Part shown: one piece after another, positions 1 to 6,943 of the stretch
Position numbering within the stretch: the stretch's first letter is position 1
Layout of the letters: each line of letters starts with the position of its first letter
Virus record (IMG/VR): IMGVR_UViG_3300031217_000637
Span: 1 to 29,247 of that record
Source: a virus
Strand: one strand, 5' to 3'
Length of the DNA: 29,247 nucleotides
Position numbers and translations under genes: made by a program
Notes under the pieces: generated by a model
Seen by the model: the letters and a program-made list of their open reading frames with translations, nothing else
Databases searched by the model: none
Told to the model about the DNA's origin: nothing

Positions 1-1278
1 ATGGACCTTGTCTTCGCGCCAGGCGAGATCGAGGCGTGGCCGATCGAGCGGCTGCGCCCCTATGCCCGCAATGCCAAGATGCATGGGGACGACCAGGTTG
101 CGAAGATCGCCGCCAGCATGGCGAAGTTCGGCTGGACCGTGCCCTGCATGGTGGCCGATGATGGCGAACTGATCGCGGGCCACGGCCGGGTGCTGGCCGC
201 CACCATGCTCGGGCTCACCGAGGTGCCGGTGATCCGGCTCAGCCATCTGAATGAGGCCGAGCGCCGCGCCTACCGCATCGCCGACAACAAGCTCACGGAA
301 CTCGGTGACTGGGACGAGGCTCTGCTGCGCGACGAGATCGCGGGGCTGCTGGCCGAGGATTTCGACCTTTCCCTGCTGGGCATCAGCGACGAGGATCTGG
401 ACGCCCTCCTACAGGACCCCGAGGCGCTGGGCGACGGCCCGGTCGAGGGTGAGGACGACGTGCCCGAGGCGCCGGTCACACCGGTCTCTGTGCCGGGGGA
501 CCTCTGGCAGCTTGGATCACATCGGCTGATCTGCGGCGACAGCACGTCGGCAGACGTGGTCGGGGCGCTGCTGGGTGATGTAAAGCCGCTGCTCATGGTC
601 ACCGACCCACCCTATGGCGTGGCCTATGATCCTGCCTGGCGCAACCAGGCGGGCGCGGCCGGTGCGACCGGCGCGGCCAAGACCAAACGCATCGGCAAGG
701 TGCTCAACGATGACCGCGCCGACTGGCGCGAAGCCTGGGCGTTGTTTCCCGGCGATGTCGCCTATGTCTGGCACGGTGCACTACATGCGGCCGAGGTGGC
801 GGACTCGCTGACCGTCTTGGGCTTCGCCATCCGCTCGCAGATCATCTGGGCCAAGGACCGGCTGGTGCTCAGCCGCGGGGATTACCACTGGCAGCACGAG
901 CCCTGCTGGTATGCCGTGCGCGCCAAGGCCAAGGGCCACTGGGCCGGCGATCGCAAGCAGACGACGCTGTGGCAGATCGCGAACAGGGATCAGGATGCCG
1001 ATACCGTGCATGGCACGCAAAAGCCCGTGGAGTGCATGCGTCGTCCGATCCTGAACAACTCGAACACCGGCCAGGCGGTGTATGAGCCCTTCATGGGCTC
1101 GGGCACGACGCTGATCGCAGCCGAGACCACGGGGCGGATCTGCTACGGTGTCGAGTTGAACCCGGCCTATGTCGATGTTGCCATCGAGCGCTGGCAATCC
1201 TTCACCGGGGCGGAGGCGGTGCTGGCGGAAACCGGCGAGAGCTTCGCGGCGCTGAAGACCAAAAGGCTTGCGGCATGA
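1..1278 (+). CDS. ParB-domain DNA methyltransferase (beta-class N6-adenine/N4-cytosine)
   Basis: The 425-residue protein joins a ParB/Srx-like N-terminal domain (about residues 10-100, with GHGR at 60-63) to a site-specific DNA methyltransferase. The catalytic motif DPPY is at 202-205 and the AdoMet-binding motif FMGSGTT at 364-370. Catalytic motif before AdoMet motif is the beta-class order, which methylates adenine N6 or cytosine N4. No restriction endonuclease gene is next to it, so it looks like an orphan phage methylase that could mark phage DNA against host restriction or act around packaging. Such fusions are common just upstream of terminase genes in alphaproteobacterial prophages. 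The ATG is the first base of the window, so a start further upstream cannot be excluded. It overlaps the next gene by ATGA. Confidence 0.9.
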   Translation: MDLVFAPGEIEAWPIERLRPYARNAKMHGDDQVAKIAASMAKFGWTVPCMVADDGELIAGHGRVLAATMLGLTEVPVIRLSHLNEAERRAYRIADNKLTELGDWDEALLRDEIAGLLAEDFDLSLLGISDEDLDALLQDPEALGDGPVEGEDDVPEAPVTPVSVPGDLWQLGSHRLICGDSTSADVVGALLGDVKPLLMVTDPPYGVAYDPAWRNQAGAAGATGAAKTKRIGKVLNDDRADWREAWALFPGDVAYVWHGALHAAEVADSLTVLGFAIRSQIIWAKDRLVLSRGDYHWQHEPCWYAVRAKAKGHWAGDRKQTTLWQIANRDQDADTVHGTQKPVECMRRPILNNSNTGQAVYEPFMGSGTTLIAAETTGRICYGVELNPAYVDVAIERWQSFTGAEAVLAETGESFAALKTKRLAA

Positions 1279-1490
1279 GGCAGTCCCGCGCCATGTCGTT
1301 GATCGAGTCGGTTACCAACGTGGTGGTCGGCTACGGTCTTGCAATCGTCACGCAGCTGATCGTGTTTCCATGGTTCGGGCTGCACCCCAGCCTTGGAGAG
1401 AACCTTTCCATCGGCGCGCTGTTTGTCGGCATCTCGCTGCTGCGCAGCTTCGCGCTGCGCAGGCTGTTCGAGCGCTGGCGGCAATACTGA
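1275..1490 (+). CDS. small membrane protein, DUF7220-like
   Basis: A 71-residue protein with two hydrophobic stretches (roughly residues 15-33 and 42-57) and a basic C-terminus ending RRLFERWRQY. The pattern fits the small DUF7220-type membrane proteins often found next to phage methyltransferase and terminase genes; that family name is from memory. Its ATG overlaps the stop of the methyltransferase (ATGA), indicating translational coupling. The function is unknown. Confidence 0.65.
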   Translation: MRQSRAMSLIESVTNVVVGYGLAIVTQLIVFPWFGLHPSLGENLSIGALFVGISLLRSFALRRLFERWRQY

Positions 1491-1550
1491 CGCCATCAGC
1501 ATGCCGAAATTGAGATGTGAGTGCGCCAAAAGCCTGATAGAGACGCTGCC

Positions 1551-1931
1551 ATGCTTCGCCTTTTCGACATGCTGGGTCCCTCCGCCGCAATACGAGGTCT
1601 TGATGATGCGCTCCGGGCCTCCGGTGTGCATCCGCTTCTTGTGCCGGAGTCCGTCAAGCTGACCGTGATTAAGCTCAACAAGAAACATGCTGGTGCCAGA
1701 AAACAGGATGTTGCTTTTGCCGAAGCATCACAGTTGCTGGCCTATTGCATGCTGGGTCATGAGCAATATGCGGATAGCAACAGCGCGAAGGACGCAGATC
1801 GCATCGACAATCGGGTGGAAACAGCACTGGATGAAGGTGACACGCTTGATGCAAAACTGATCCTGCTGGCGCTGCACGCCGGGTTGATCGCGCCCGAAGT
1901 CGCTGATCGGATCGATCTCGACGAGGCGTGA
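1551..1931 (+). CDS. hypothetical protein
   Basis: A 126-residue soluble, mostly helical protein that I do not recognise. I placed the start at ATG 1551 (MLRLFDML). An in-frame GTG at 1521 would add ten residues, and neither has a convincing Shine-Dalgarno. There is no membrane segment or recognisable motif; the C-terminal half is acidic (VETALDEGDTLDAK). Its stop lies six bases from the stop of the convergent DUF3489 gene, so the two transcription units meet here with no visible terminator between them. Base composition is less G+C-rich than its neighbours, which suggests later acquisition. Confidence 0.5.
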   Translation: MLRLFDMLGPSAAIRGLDDALRASGVHPLLVPESVKLTVIKLNKKHAGARKQDVAFAEASQLLAYCMLGHEQYADSNSAKDADRIDNRVETALDEGDTLDAKLILLALHAGLIAPEVADRIDLDEA

Positions 1932-1937
1932 TCCCGA

Positions 1938-2471
1938 TCAAGCATCCAGACTGTAGACAGTCCCTCTGTTCGCGTCTTTTCCGGAGATGATCGCGAGGCC
2001 CAGCTTCTTCTTCAGCGCCCCGGAAATCATGCCGCGCGCGCTGTGAGGCTGCCAGCCGGTCGCCTCGACAATCTCGCGAATTGACGCCCCCTCGGGGCGC
2101 TGCAGTAGCGCAATGATCCGGGCCTGCTTCGTGCCCGCCCGGATGGTGGTGGGCTTTGGCGCGGGGTTCGGTTGCGCCTTGCGTGGCGCGCTGGTGGCCT
2201 TGGCGACCACGGGCTCGATCCCGATGGCCTCAAGCCCGGCGCCGGTCGCGATCAGCGTGGTGCCATGGCCATCGCCGGTCTCGCGCCAGAGGGGCTCGCG
2301 CTTGCGGATGTCGGCGTCGACTTCCTCGAGCCAGCCGCGCTCGATCATCTTGGTGACAGCCACTTTGGCGGCGGCGCCGTGCAGCCCGTCGGGCAGCGGC
2401 AGGGCCAGATTGCCGGGGCGCGTGGCCGCGCGGCTGAGGATAATAGACTGCGTGTCGGTGAGCTTGGGCAT
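1938..2471 (-). CDS. DUF3489 domain protein (winged-helix-like)
   Basis: A 177-residue protein. The N-terminal half (about 1-80) has a helix-turn-helix look (TDTQSIILSRAATRPGN, then KMIERGWLEEV). A proline/alanine linker around residues 95-110 leads to a C-terminal DUF3489 domain beginning GTKQARIIALLQRPEGASI and containing TGWQPHSARGMISGALKKKLG. The family is small, winged-helix-like and presumed DNA-binding, and is frequent on prophages and plasmids of Alphaproteobacteria. The start is supported by GGAGG five bases upstream of the ATG. It is the last gene of a leftward three-gene set (3372 to 1938). A regulatory role is inferred. Confidence 0.75.
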   Translation of the reverse strand: MPKLTDTQSIILSRAATRPGNLALPLPDGLHGAAAKVAVTKMIERGWLEEVDADIRKREPLWRETGDGHGTTLIATGAGLEAIGIEPVVAKATSAPRKAQPNPAPKPTTIRAGTKQARIIALLQRPEGASIREIVEATGWQPHSARGMISGALKKKLGLAIISGKDANRGTVYSLDA

Positions 2472-2568
2472 CGGGGCCTCCGGTGGTGTCGGGCAGCGCG
2501 GAATACGCGCCCTTCTACCGGGTCAAGCCCGCCACATGGGCAGGCTGGCCGTTGAGGGTCGGCCCGGT

Positions 2569-2970
2569 TCAGTCAGCGCCTTCCATGCTGGCGATCACCG
2601 TAAAGTGCTGAACCCAGCCGGTAAGATACGGCAGTCCCTTAGGAATGCCTTCCTCGCGCTCGGTCCGGCAGCTGATGCGCCAGTCCTGCCATGTGCGGAT
2701 GGAGGATTTGAGGGCGGTTTCGCTATCGATGCCGCAGCCTGTCATGGCGCCGATGACATCGTCGGCGAGGTGACGGCCCATGCGGCTGTCGAGAAAGTCT
2801 CGGATGCCGATCATCTCGTCTTCACTGTCAGCGCGGATGGCGGCTGCGATCAGGTTGGAGGCCAGCGCCCAGACCTCGGCGCTGCGGCGGTCGCGCAGTG
2901 GGCAGCTGGTCAGGGTGCCGAAGAAGCCGTGGCCTTCGTTGCGGCTGGGCAGGATGGGATGCGTGGTCAT
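2569..2970 (-). CDS. hypothetical protein
   Basis: A 133-residue soluble protein that I do not recognise. It has a helical middle (AEVWALASNLIAAAIRADSEDEMIGIRDFL), then ADDVIGAMTGCGIDSE, and a C-terminal part rich in Trp and Thr. The start is well supported: AGGAG lies seven bases upstream of the ATG at 2970. It is the middle gene of the leftward set, 54 bases from the gene before it and 97 bases from the DUF3489 gene. The sequence gives no enzymatic motif. Co-orientation with a putative DNA-binding gene suggests an accessory or regulatory cassette separate from the rightward late genes. Confidence 0.6.
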   Translation of the reverse strand: MTTHPILPSRNEGHGFFGTLTSCPLRDRRSAEVWALASNLIAAAIRADSEDEMIGIRDFLDSRMGRHLADDVIGAMTGCGIDSETALKSSIRTWQDWRISCRTEREEGIPKGLPYLTGWVQHFTVIASMEGAD

Positions 2971-3024
2971 GACGTGGCTCCTTTTGTGGGTGGTGTCGGG
3001 GCCCGCAAGCCCCGCGCGTGTGGC

Positions 3025-3372
3025 TCAAGCGGCGCTGGCGGCTTCCAGCGTGGCGATGTGGCGGCGCAGGGTCGCGGCTTCCTCGCGCGCGGCGTCGGCC
3101 CAGAAGGCGGCGCGTGCGTTGCAAGCGTCAGCGAGGCGCTGGGCATCGGCCCGCGTGAAGCGGTTGACCCTGTGCGCGCGGCCATGCCCGGTGCATGTGG
3201 CGCGGTGCGTGTCGCCCTCGGGCGTGACGGTGAAGCTCAGCGGCCCGAAATCGTCGATGACGATCCAGCTCTGCGCGGCGAGGGTCGTGCAAGCGCTGGG
3301 CGCAAGGGCGGTGTCGATCTCGCCGGCGGTGGCGCGGAAGTCGGCGATCAGGTTTGCGGCGGGGGTGTTCAT
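3025..3372 (-). CDS. hypothetical protein
   Basis: A 115-residue protein, first gene of the leftward set. I chose ATG 3372 (MNTPAANLIADF) because GGAG lies seven bases upstream; the frame stays open to 3411 but without a good ribosome site there. Residues about 35-70 look like a small beta domain (SWIVIDDFGPLSFTVTPEG, then THRATCTGHG). The C-terminal 45 residues form an alanine/arginine-rich helix, possibly a coiled coil. No family is recognised. Confidence 0.55.
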   Translation of the reverse strand: MNTPAANLIADFRATAGEIDTALAPSACTTLAAQSWIVIDDFGPLSFTVTPEGDTHRATCTGHGRAHRVNRFTRADAQRLADACNARAAFWADAAREEAATLRRHIATLEAASAA

Positions 3373-3451
3373 CGTGTCGCTCCGTGGTGAGTTGCATCGT
3401 TCTGGTGTCATCTGAATCGCTCTACGGGGCCTGAAAGTGTAGGAGAATCAG

Positions 3452-3466
3452 AGCAATATGATTGCT
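3452..3466. promoter_or_regulatory. inverted repeat in the divergent intergenic region
   Basis: AGCAAT-ATG-ATTGCT is a perfect six-base inverted repeat with a three-base spacer. It lies in the 192-base AT-richer gap between the leftward accessory genes and the rightward terminase. TATGAT hexamers resembling -10 boxes occur at 3457 and 3468, but neither has a good -35 box at the right spacing. The heptamer ATCGCTC also occurs twice (3416 and 3472). This is the obvious place for divergent promoters and an operator; no regulator is identified. Confidence 0.35.
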
Positions 3467-3564
3467 TTATGATCGCTCGACACCTGGCACCAGTTCACTC
3501 ACGCCGGCCATGACGACAACACGGGTCGCCAGCTGACACTGGACGAGAGGAGTTCCTGTTCGCC

Positions 3565-4116
3565 ATGGAGGGTCTAAGCGAGCGCGCCTACGCCGCCCAC
3601 GCCGGGCTCTCGCGCGGGGCGGTGCAGAAGGCGCGCAAGACCGGGCGGCTGGTGCTCTTTGCCGATGGCTCGATCGATGCCGCGGCCTCGGACGCGCGTC
3701 GCGCGGGGATGACCGATCCCGATCAGCAACGCCGGGCTACAGCAAGCAGACCAGCCGGCGAGAGCGGCGCGACCTCAGGCCCGGGCGACAGCACGTCCTA
3801 TCTCAAGGCGCGCACGGCGCTGACCGTCTACCAGGCGCAGGAACGCCAGCTCGCGATCCAGCGCAAGAAGGGCGCGCTGGTCGACCGCGCACGGGCGGAA
3901 ACCCTGGTGTTTCGCCTCGCGCGCCAGGAACGCGACGTCTGGGTCACCTGGCCCACGCGCGTGGCGGCGCTGATGGCCGCGCAATTGTCCGCAGATATGG
4001 AGAGTGCATCCGGGACGCCCGTGACGATCGAGACCGCGATCCTGCAAAGGGTGCTGGAAACCCATGTCCGAGAGCAGCTCGACGCCCTGGCCGACCTCCG
4101 GGTCTCGCTGGAATGA
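3565..4116 (+). CDS. terminase small subunit (Nu1-like)
   Basis: A 183-residue small terminase subunit, which binds the phage packaging site and delivers it to the large subunit. Residues 1-45 form a winged-helix-type element (SERAYAAHAGLSRGAVQKARKTGRL) typical of Nu1/'elements of external origin' proteins. A low-complexity linker follows (about 48-75). The C-terminal helices (KARTALTVYQAQERQLAIQRKKGALVDR onward) match the usual arrangement for contact with the large subunit. It lies directly before a GpA-type large terminase, the lambda Nu1-A order. GAGAGGAG lies 12 bases upstream of the ATG. The packaging site is probably in the gap before it or in its own 5' end, but I could not identify it. 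Confidence 0.85.
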   Translation: MEGLSERAYAAHAGLSRGAVQKARKTGRLVLFADGSIDAAASDARRAGMTDPDQQRRATASRPAGESGATSGPGDSTSYLKARTALTVYQAQERQLAIQRKKGALVDRARAETLVFRLARQERDVWVTWPTRVAALMAAQLSADMESASGTPVTIETAILQRVLETHVREQLDALADLRVSLE

Positions 4117-6106
4117 TGAGGAGGTAACATCTGACCTGACCGCGGACCTCGACCTCACCTTCGACGGGGCCGAGGATATCCTGCGCGCCTGGGCGAAAGG
4201 CCTGCGCACCGACCCGGACTTCACGGTGTCGCAATGGGCGGATCAACATCGCTGGCTTTCGTCGCGCGCCTCGGCCGAACCCGGGCGGTACCGCTCCGCG
4301 CGCACCCCCTACCTGCGCGAGATCATGGATGCGCTGAGCCCCGGCCACCCGGCGCAGCGCATCACCTTCATGAAGGCCGCGCAGGTCGGAGCGACGGAGG
4401 CGGGCAACAACTGGATCGGGTTCGTGATCCATCACGCCCCGGGGCCGATGCTGGCGGTGCTGCCGACGGTGGAAATGGCCAAGCGCAGCTCGCGCGGCCG
4501 GATCGACCCGCTGATTGCGGATAGCGCGGCGCTCAAGGAACGCGTGCAGCCAGCCCGGTCGCGCGACGCGGGCAACTCGATGCTGTCCAAGGAGTTCCCC
4601 GGCGGCATCCTTGTGCTCACCGGGGCGAACTCGGCCACCGGTCTGCGCTCGATGCCCGCGCGCTACATCTTTCTCGATGAGGTCGACGCCTATCCGGCAT
4701 CTGCCGACGAGGAAGGCGATCCGGTCACGCTGGCCGAGGCGCGCACCACCACCTTCGCGCATCGGCGCAAGGTGTTCATGGTCTCGACGCCGACGATCCG
4801 GGGGTTGTCCCGCATCGAGCGGGAGTTCGAGGCCAGTGATCAGCGGCGCTATTTTGTCCCGTGCCCGCATTGCGGCCACATGCAATGGCTGCAATTCGAA
4901 CGCCTGCGCTGGGCGAAGGACCAGCCCGACACGGCGGCCTACCATTGCGCGGGCTGCGAGACATCCATTGCCGAACATCACAAGACGGCGATGCTGGAGC
5001 GCGGGGAATGGCGTGCCACGGCCGTGCCCGTGGACCCCCGGGCCATCGGCTTTCACCTCTCGGCGCTCTACTCGCCAATCGGCTGGAAGAGCTGGGCGCA
5101 GATCGCGCGCGACTGGCTGGCCGCCCAGGGCTCCGACGAGATGTTGCGCGCCGCGCGCAACACGTTGCTGGGTGAGACATGGGTGGAGAGCGGTGAAGCA
5201 CCGGACTGGCAGCGGCTGGCGGACCGGCGCGAGGTGTTTGCGGCGCAGATCCCCGCGGGCGGTCTGTTCCTGACGGCAGGCGCGGATGTGCAAAAGGACC
5301 GGATCGAGGTCGATGTCTGGGCCTGGGGCCGTGGCGGCACAAGCTGGCTGGTCGATCACATCGTGATCCCGGGCGGGCCGGATGATCCCGCGTGCTGGGA
5401 GGCCCTGACCGGGCTGCTGAGCCGGACATGGGTCCATGAGCATGGCGCGGTGATGACGCTGGCGAAGCTCGCCATCGATACCGGCTACGAATCTGCGGCC
5501 GTCTATGCCTGGGCGCGCCGGCAGGGCACGGCCCATGTCGCGCCCGTGAAGGGCATGGAAGGCTTCAATCGCGCCACGCCGGTCTCCGGGCCGACCTTCG
5601 TGGACGCCACTGTGAACGGGCAAAAGCTCAAACGCGGCGCCCGGCTCTGGACCGTGGCCACGGCCACCTTCAAGGCCGAGACCTATCGCCATTTGCGGCT
5701 GGAACGGCCTACGGACGAAGACCGTGCGCTGGGTGCGCCAGATGCCCCCGGGACGGTTCACCTGCCCGACTGGGCGGACAGCGAATGGCTCAAGCAGCTG
5801 GTGGCAGAGCAGCTGGTCACGATCCGCAACAAGCGCGGCTATGCCCGCCAGGAATGGCAGAAGATGCGCGAGCGCAACGAGGCGCTCGACACCCGCGTCT
5901 ATGCCCGCGCCGCCGCCTGGATCCTCGGTGCCGACCGGTTCGACGAGCGGATGTGGCGGCAGTTGGAGACGCAGGCCGGGGTCGAGACGGCACAACCCAC
6001 GGCCCCGACGGAGGCAGCAGAGACCCCATCCGAGCCCCAGGCCGGGCGCATCATGACGCCTCGGCGGCGCGGCTGGCGGGTCAGCACGCCAAAATACATG
6101 GAGTGA
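4064..6106 (+). CDS. terL: terminase large subunit (lambda gpA family)
   Basis: A 680-residue packaging motor and nuclease of the Terminase_GpA family. Numbering from ATG 4064: a Walker-A-like segment MKAAQVGATE at about 103-112, a Walker B YIFLDEVD at 201-208, and a zinc-ribbon-like pair CPHC (267-270) and CAGC (295-298). The C-terminal endonuclease domain carries acidic residues in LTAGADVQKDRIEVDV and LAIDTGY. It cuts concatemeric DNA and pumps it into the prohead. The ATG lies inside the small-subunit gene (53-base overlap). A strong AGGAGGT just after that gene's stop points to a CTG start at 4136 instead, giving 656 residues. The stop directly abuts the stop of the antisense ccdB gene. 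Confidence 0.95.
   Translation: MSESSSTPWPTSGSRWNDEEVTSDLTADLDLTFDGAEDILRAWAKGLRTDPDFTVSQWADQHRWLSSRASAEPGRYRSARTPYLREIMDALSPGHPAQRITFMKAAQVGATEAGNNWIGFVIHHAPGPMLAVLPTVEMAKRSSRGRIDPLIADSAALKERVQPARSRDAGNSMLSKEFPGGILVLTGANSATGLRSMPARYIFLDEVDAYPASADEEGDPVTLAEARTTTFAHRRKVFMVSTPTIRGLSRIEREFEASDQRRYFVPCPHCGHMQWLQFERLRWAKDQPDTAAYHCAGCETSIAEHHKTAMLERGEWRATAVPVDPRAIGFHLSALYSPIGWKSWAQIARDWLAAQGSDEMLRAARNTLLGETWVESGEAPDWQRLADRREVFAAQIPAGGLFLTAGADVQKDRIEVDVWAWGRGGTSWLVDHIVIPGGPDDPACWEALTGLLSRTWVHEHGAVMTLAKLAIDTGYESAAVYAWARRQGTAHVAPVKGMEGFNRATPVSGPTFVDATVNGQKLKRGARLWTVATATFKAETYRHLRLERPTDEDRALGAPDAPGTVHLPDWADSEWLKQLVAEQLVTIRNKRGYARQEWQKMRERNEALDTRVYARAAAWILGADRFDERMWRQLETQAGVETAQPTAPTEAAETPSEPQAGRIMTPRRRGWRVSTPKYME
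4119..4138 (+). promoter_or_regulatory. Shine-Dalgarno and possible CTG start of the large terminase
   Basis: AGGAGGT at 4119-4125 matches the 16S anti-Shine-Dalgarno core and falls just after the small terminase stop (4114-4116). The only plausible in-frame start nearby is CTG at 4136-4138, ten bases downstream; there is no ATG, GTG or TTG in that frame at suitable distance. The 24 residues encoded between ATG 4064 and this CTG are Ser/Thr/Asp/Glu-rich and look like an out-of-frame reading of the small-subunit gene. Confidence 0.45.
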
Positions 6107-6403
6107 TCAGAAACCGGAGAAGACCATGTCGAGCGCGCCGCGGATCTCGTAATCGAAGCGGGAGAGGTCAGCGACGGGCGGTGCCTTGAGCAAGGCGGAA
6201 GGGATCGCGGCCATCTCGGCCGTGTGCAGCACATGCGCCATCCCCTCGATCTCGAAGACAGGCTCGAGCCGCCCGATGGCTTTCGGCCCGGTTGAAGCCG
6301 GGAATAGTGGGGCGACAACGCGGGTGCCGGTTTCAACCAGATCGGTCTGAAGATCGAGCACCAGCCGATTGCCGGCGATCCGATAAACCTGGAACTGCGC
6401 CAT
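6107..6403 (-). CDS. ccdB: CcdB-family gyrase-poison toxin
   Basis: A 98-residue toxin, close to the 101 residues of F-plasmid CcdB. It aligns along its length: start MAQFQVYRI, central LDLQTDLVETGTRVVAPL, then the MAAIPSALL and VADLSRFDYEIRGAL blocks matching CcdB's MASVPVSVI and VADLSHRENDIKNAI. CcdB traps gyrase on cleaved DNA. In F CcdB the C-terminus ends Trp-Gly-Ile, and the Trp and Gly are needed for killing; here the end is Ser-Gly-Phe, so the Trp is missing and potency may differ. The gene is antisense to the phage late genes, and its stop touches the large terminase stop. Its ATG shares one base with the ccdA stop (TGATG). Confidence 0.88.
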   Translation of the reverse strand: MAQFQVYRIAGNRLVLDLQTDLVETGTRVVAPLFPASTGPKAIGRLEPVFEIEGMAHVLHTAEMAAIPSALLKAPPVADLSRFDYEIRGALDMVFSGF

Positions 6404-6648
6404 CAGTGGGTCTTCAGGACCTGAAGATCGGCCAGAGGTGTGCCATGGGCCTCGATCCAGGCGCGGCGTTCGGCAATCGCCCCGGCATTCTCCCGGGCCC
6501 AGGCTTCGGCTTTGGCCGCGCGCACGGCTTCTGCCAACGCGGCATCGCTGATCGCCGACACGTTCAGGCCCAGCTCCCGCGCGGCGGCGAGATTGGTGGC
6601 ACTGAGCGTGATGTTCGTGCGCTGCTTTTCGGTGGTGCTGTGCGGCAT
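6403..6648 (-). CDS. ccdA: CcdA-family antitoxin
   Basis: An 81-residue antitoxin preceding ccdB in the canonical order. The N-terminal TEKQRTNITLSATNLAAARELGLNVSAISD is the ribbon-helix-helix DNA-binding part, used for dimer binding to its own operator. The C-terminal half, with WARENAGAIAERRAWIEAHGTPLADL, matches the CcdA tail that wraps CcdB (F CcdA has a similar WKAENQEGM...IARFIEMNGSFAD pattern). I chose ATG 6648 because GGAGGA lies six bases upstream and a good promoter lies just before it; the frame is open further but that region is promoter. The pair sits between large terminase and W, where lambda has nothing. Confidence 0.88.
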   Translation of the reverse strand: MPHSTTEKQRTNITLSATNLAAARELGLNVSAISDAALAEAVRAAKAEAWARENAGAIAERRAWIEAHGTPLADLQVLKTH

Positions 6649-6672
6649 CGGGAATCCTCCTGCAACATATGA

Positions 6673-6701
6673 AATATACACACCAGACGTGTGCACGACA
6701 A
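6673..6701 (-). promoter_or_regulatory. ccdAB promoter with embedded operator
   Basis: On the minus strand a -35 box TTGTCG (6701-6696) and a -10 box TATATT (6678-6673) are separated by exactly 17 bases. The spacer contains the inverted repeat CACAC-N5-GTGTG (6679-6693), a good place for the CcdA ribbon-helix-helix dimer to bind and autorepress. The predicted transcript would begin near 6666 and reach the ccdA Shine-Dalgarno within a few bases. The promoter also sits 33 bases upstream of the start of the rightward W gene. Confidence 0.65.
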
Positions 6702-6733
6702 GATCGCTGCGCACCCGGCAACACGGGACAGAA

Positions 6734-6943
6734 ATGACCCTCGATGATCTCAAATCTCGCCACAGCACGTTGCTGGCCGCGCGCTACAGCGGCACGCGCA
6801 GCGTCAGCTATGACGGCAAGACCGTCACCTACGGCTCGGACGCGGAGCTGGCCGCTGCGATTGCGGATATCGAGCGGCGGATTGCGGCGCTGGAGCGAAG
6901 CAGCCGCCGCGTGCTGCGCCCCCATGCCGTGAAGGACCTGTGA
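6734..6943 (+). CDS. gpW-like head-tail joining protein
   Basis: A 69-residue protein at the lambda W position, between large terminase and portal. The sequence MTLDDLKSRHSTLLAARYSG, then SVSYDGKTVTYGSDAELAAAIADIERRIAAL, is the gpW pattern: helix, beta hairpin (the Gly-rich V-Y-D-G-K-T-V-T-Y turn), helix. gpW stabilises the DNA-filled head and forms part of the connector to which the tail docks. The frame is open upstream, but ATG 6734 gives the family's length. Its stop overlaps the portal ATG (TGATG). Confidence 0.85.
   Translation: MTLDDLKSRHSTLLAARYSGTRSVSYDGKTVTYGSDAELAAAIADIERRIAALERSSRRVLRPHAVKDL

Noticed and set aside
2113-3390. 425-codon plus-strand open frame across the leftward gene set
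   Set aside because: The three minus-strand genes have good Shine-Dalgarno sites and natural protein composition. The plus frame is Gly/Ala/Arg-rich with no domain.
3944-5995. 683-codon minus-strand open frame opposite the large terminase gene
   Set aside because: Composition is typical of a shadow frame, and the plus strand carries the terminase motifs.
6107-6925. Single 272-codon minus-strand gene including CcdB
   Set aside because: Only the last 98 residues are protein-like (CcdB). The upstream part runs through ccdA and the promoter in another frame.
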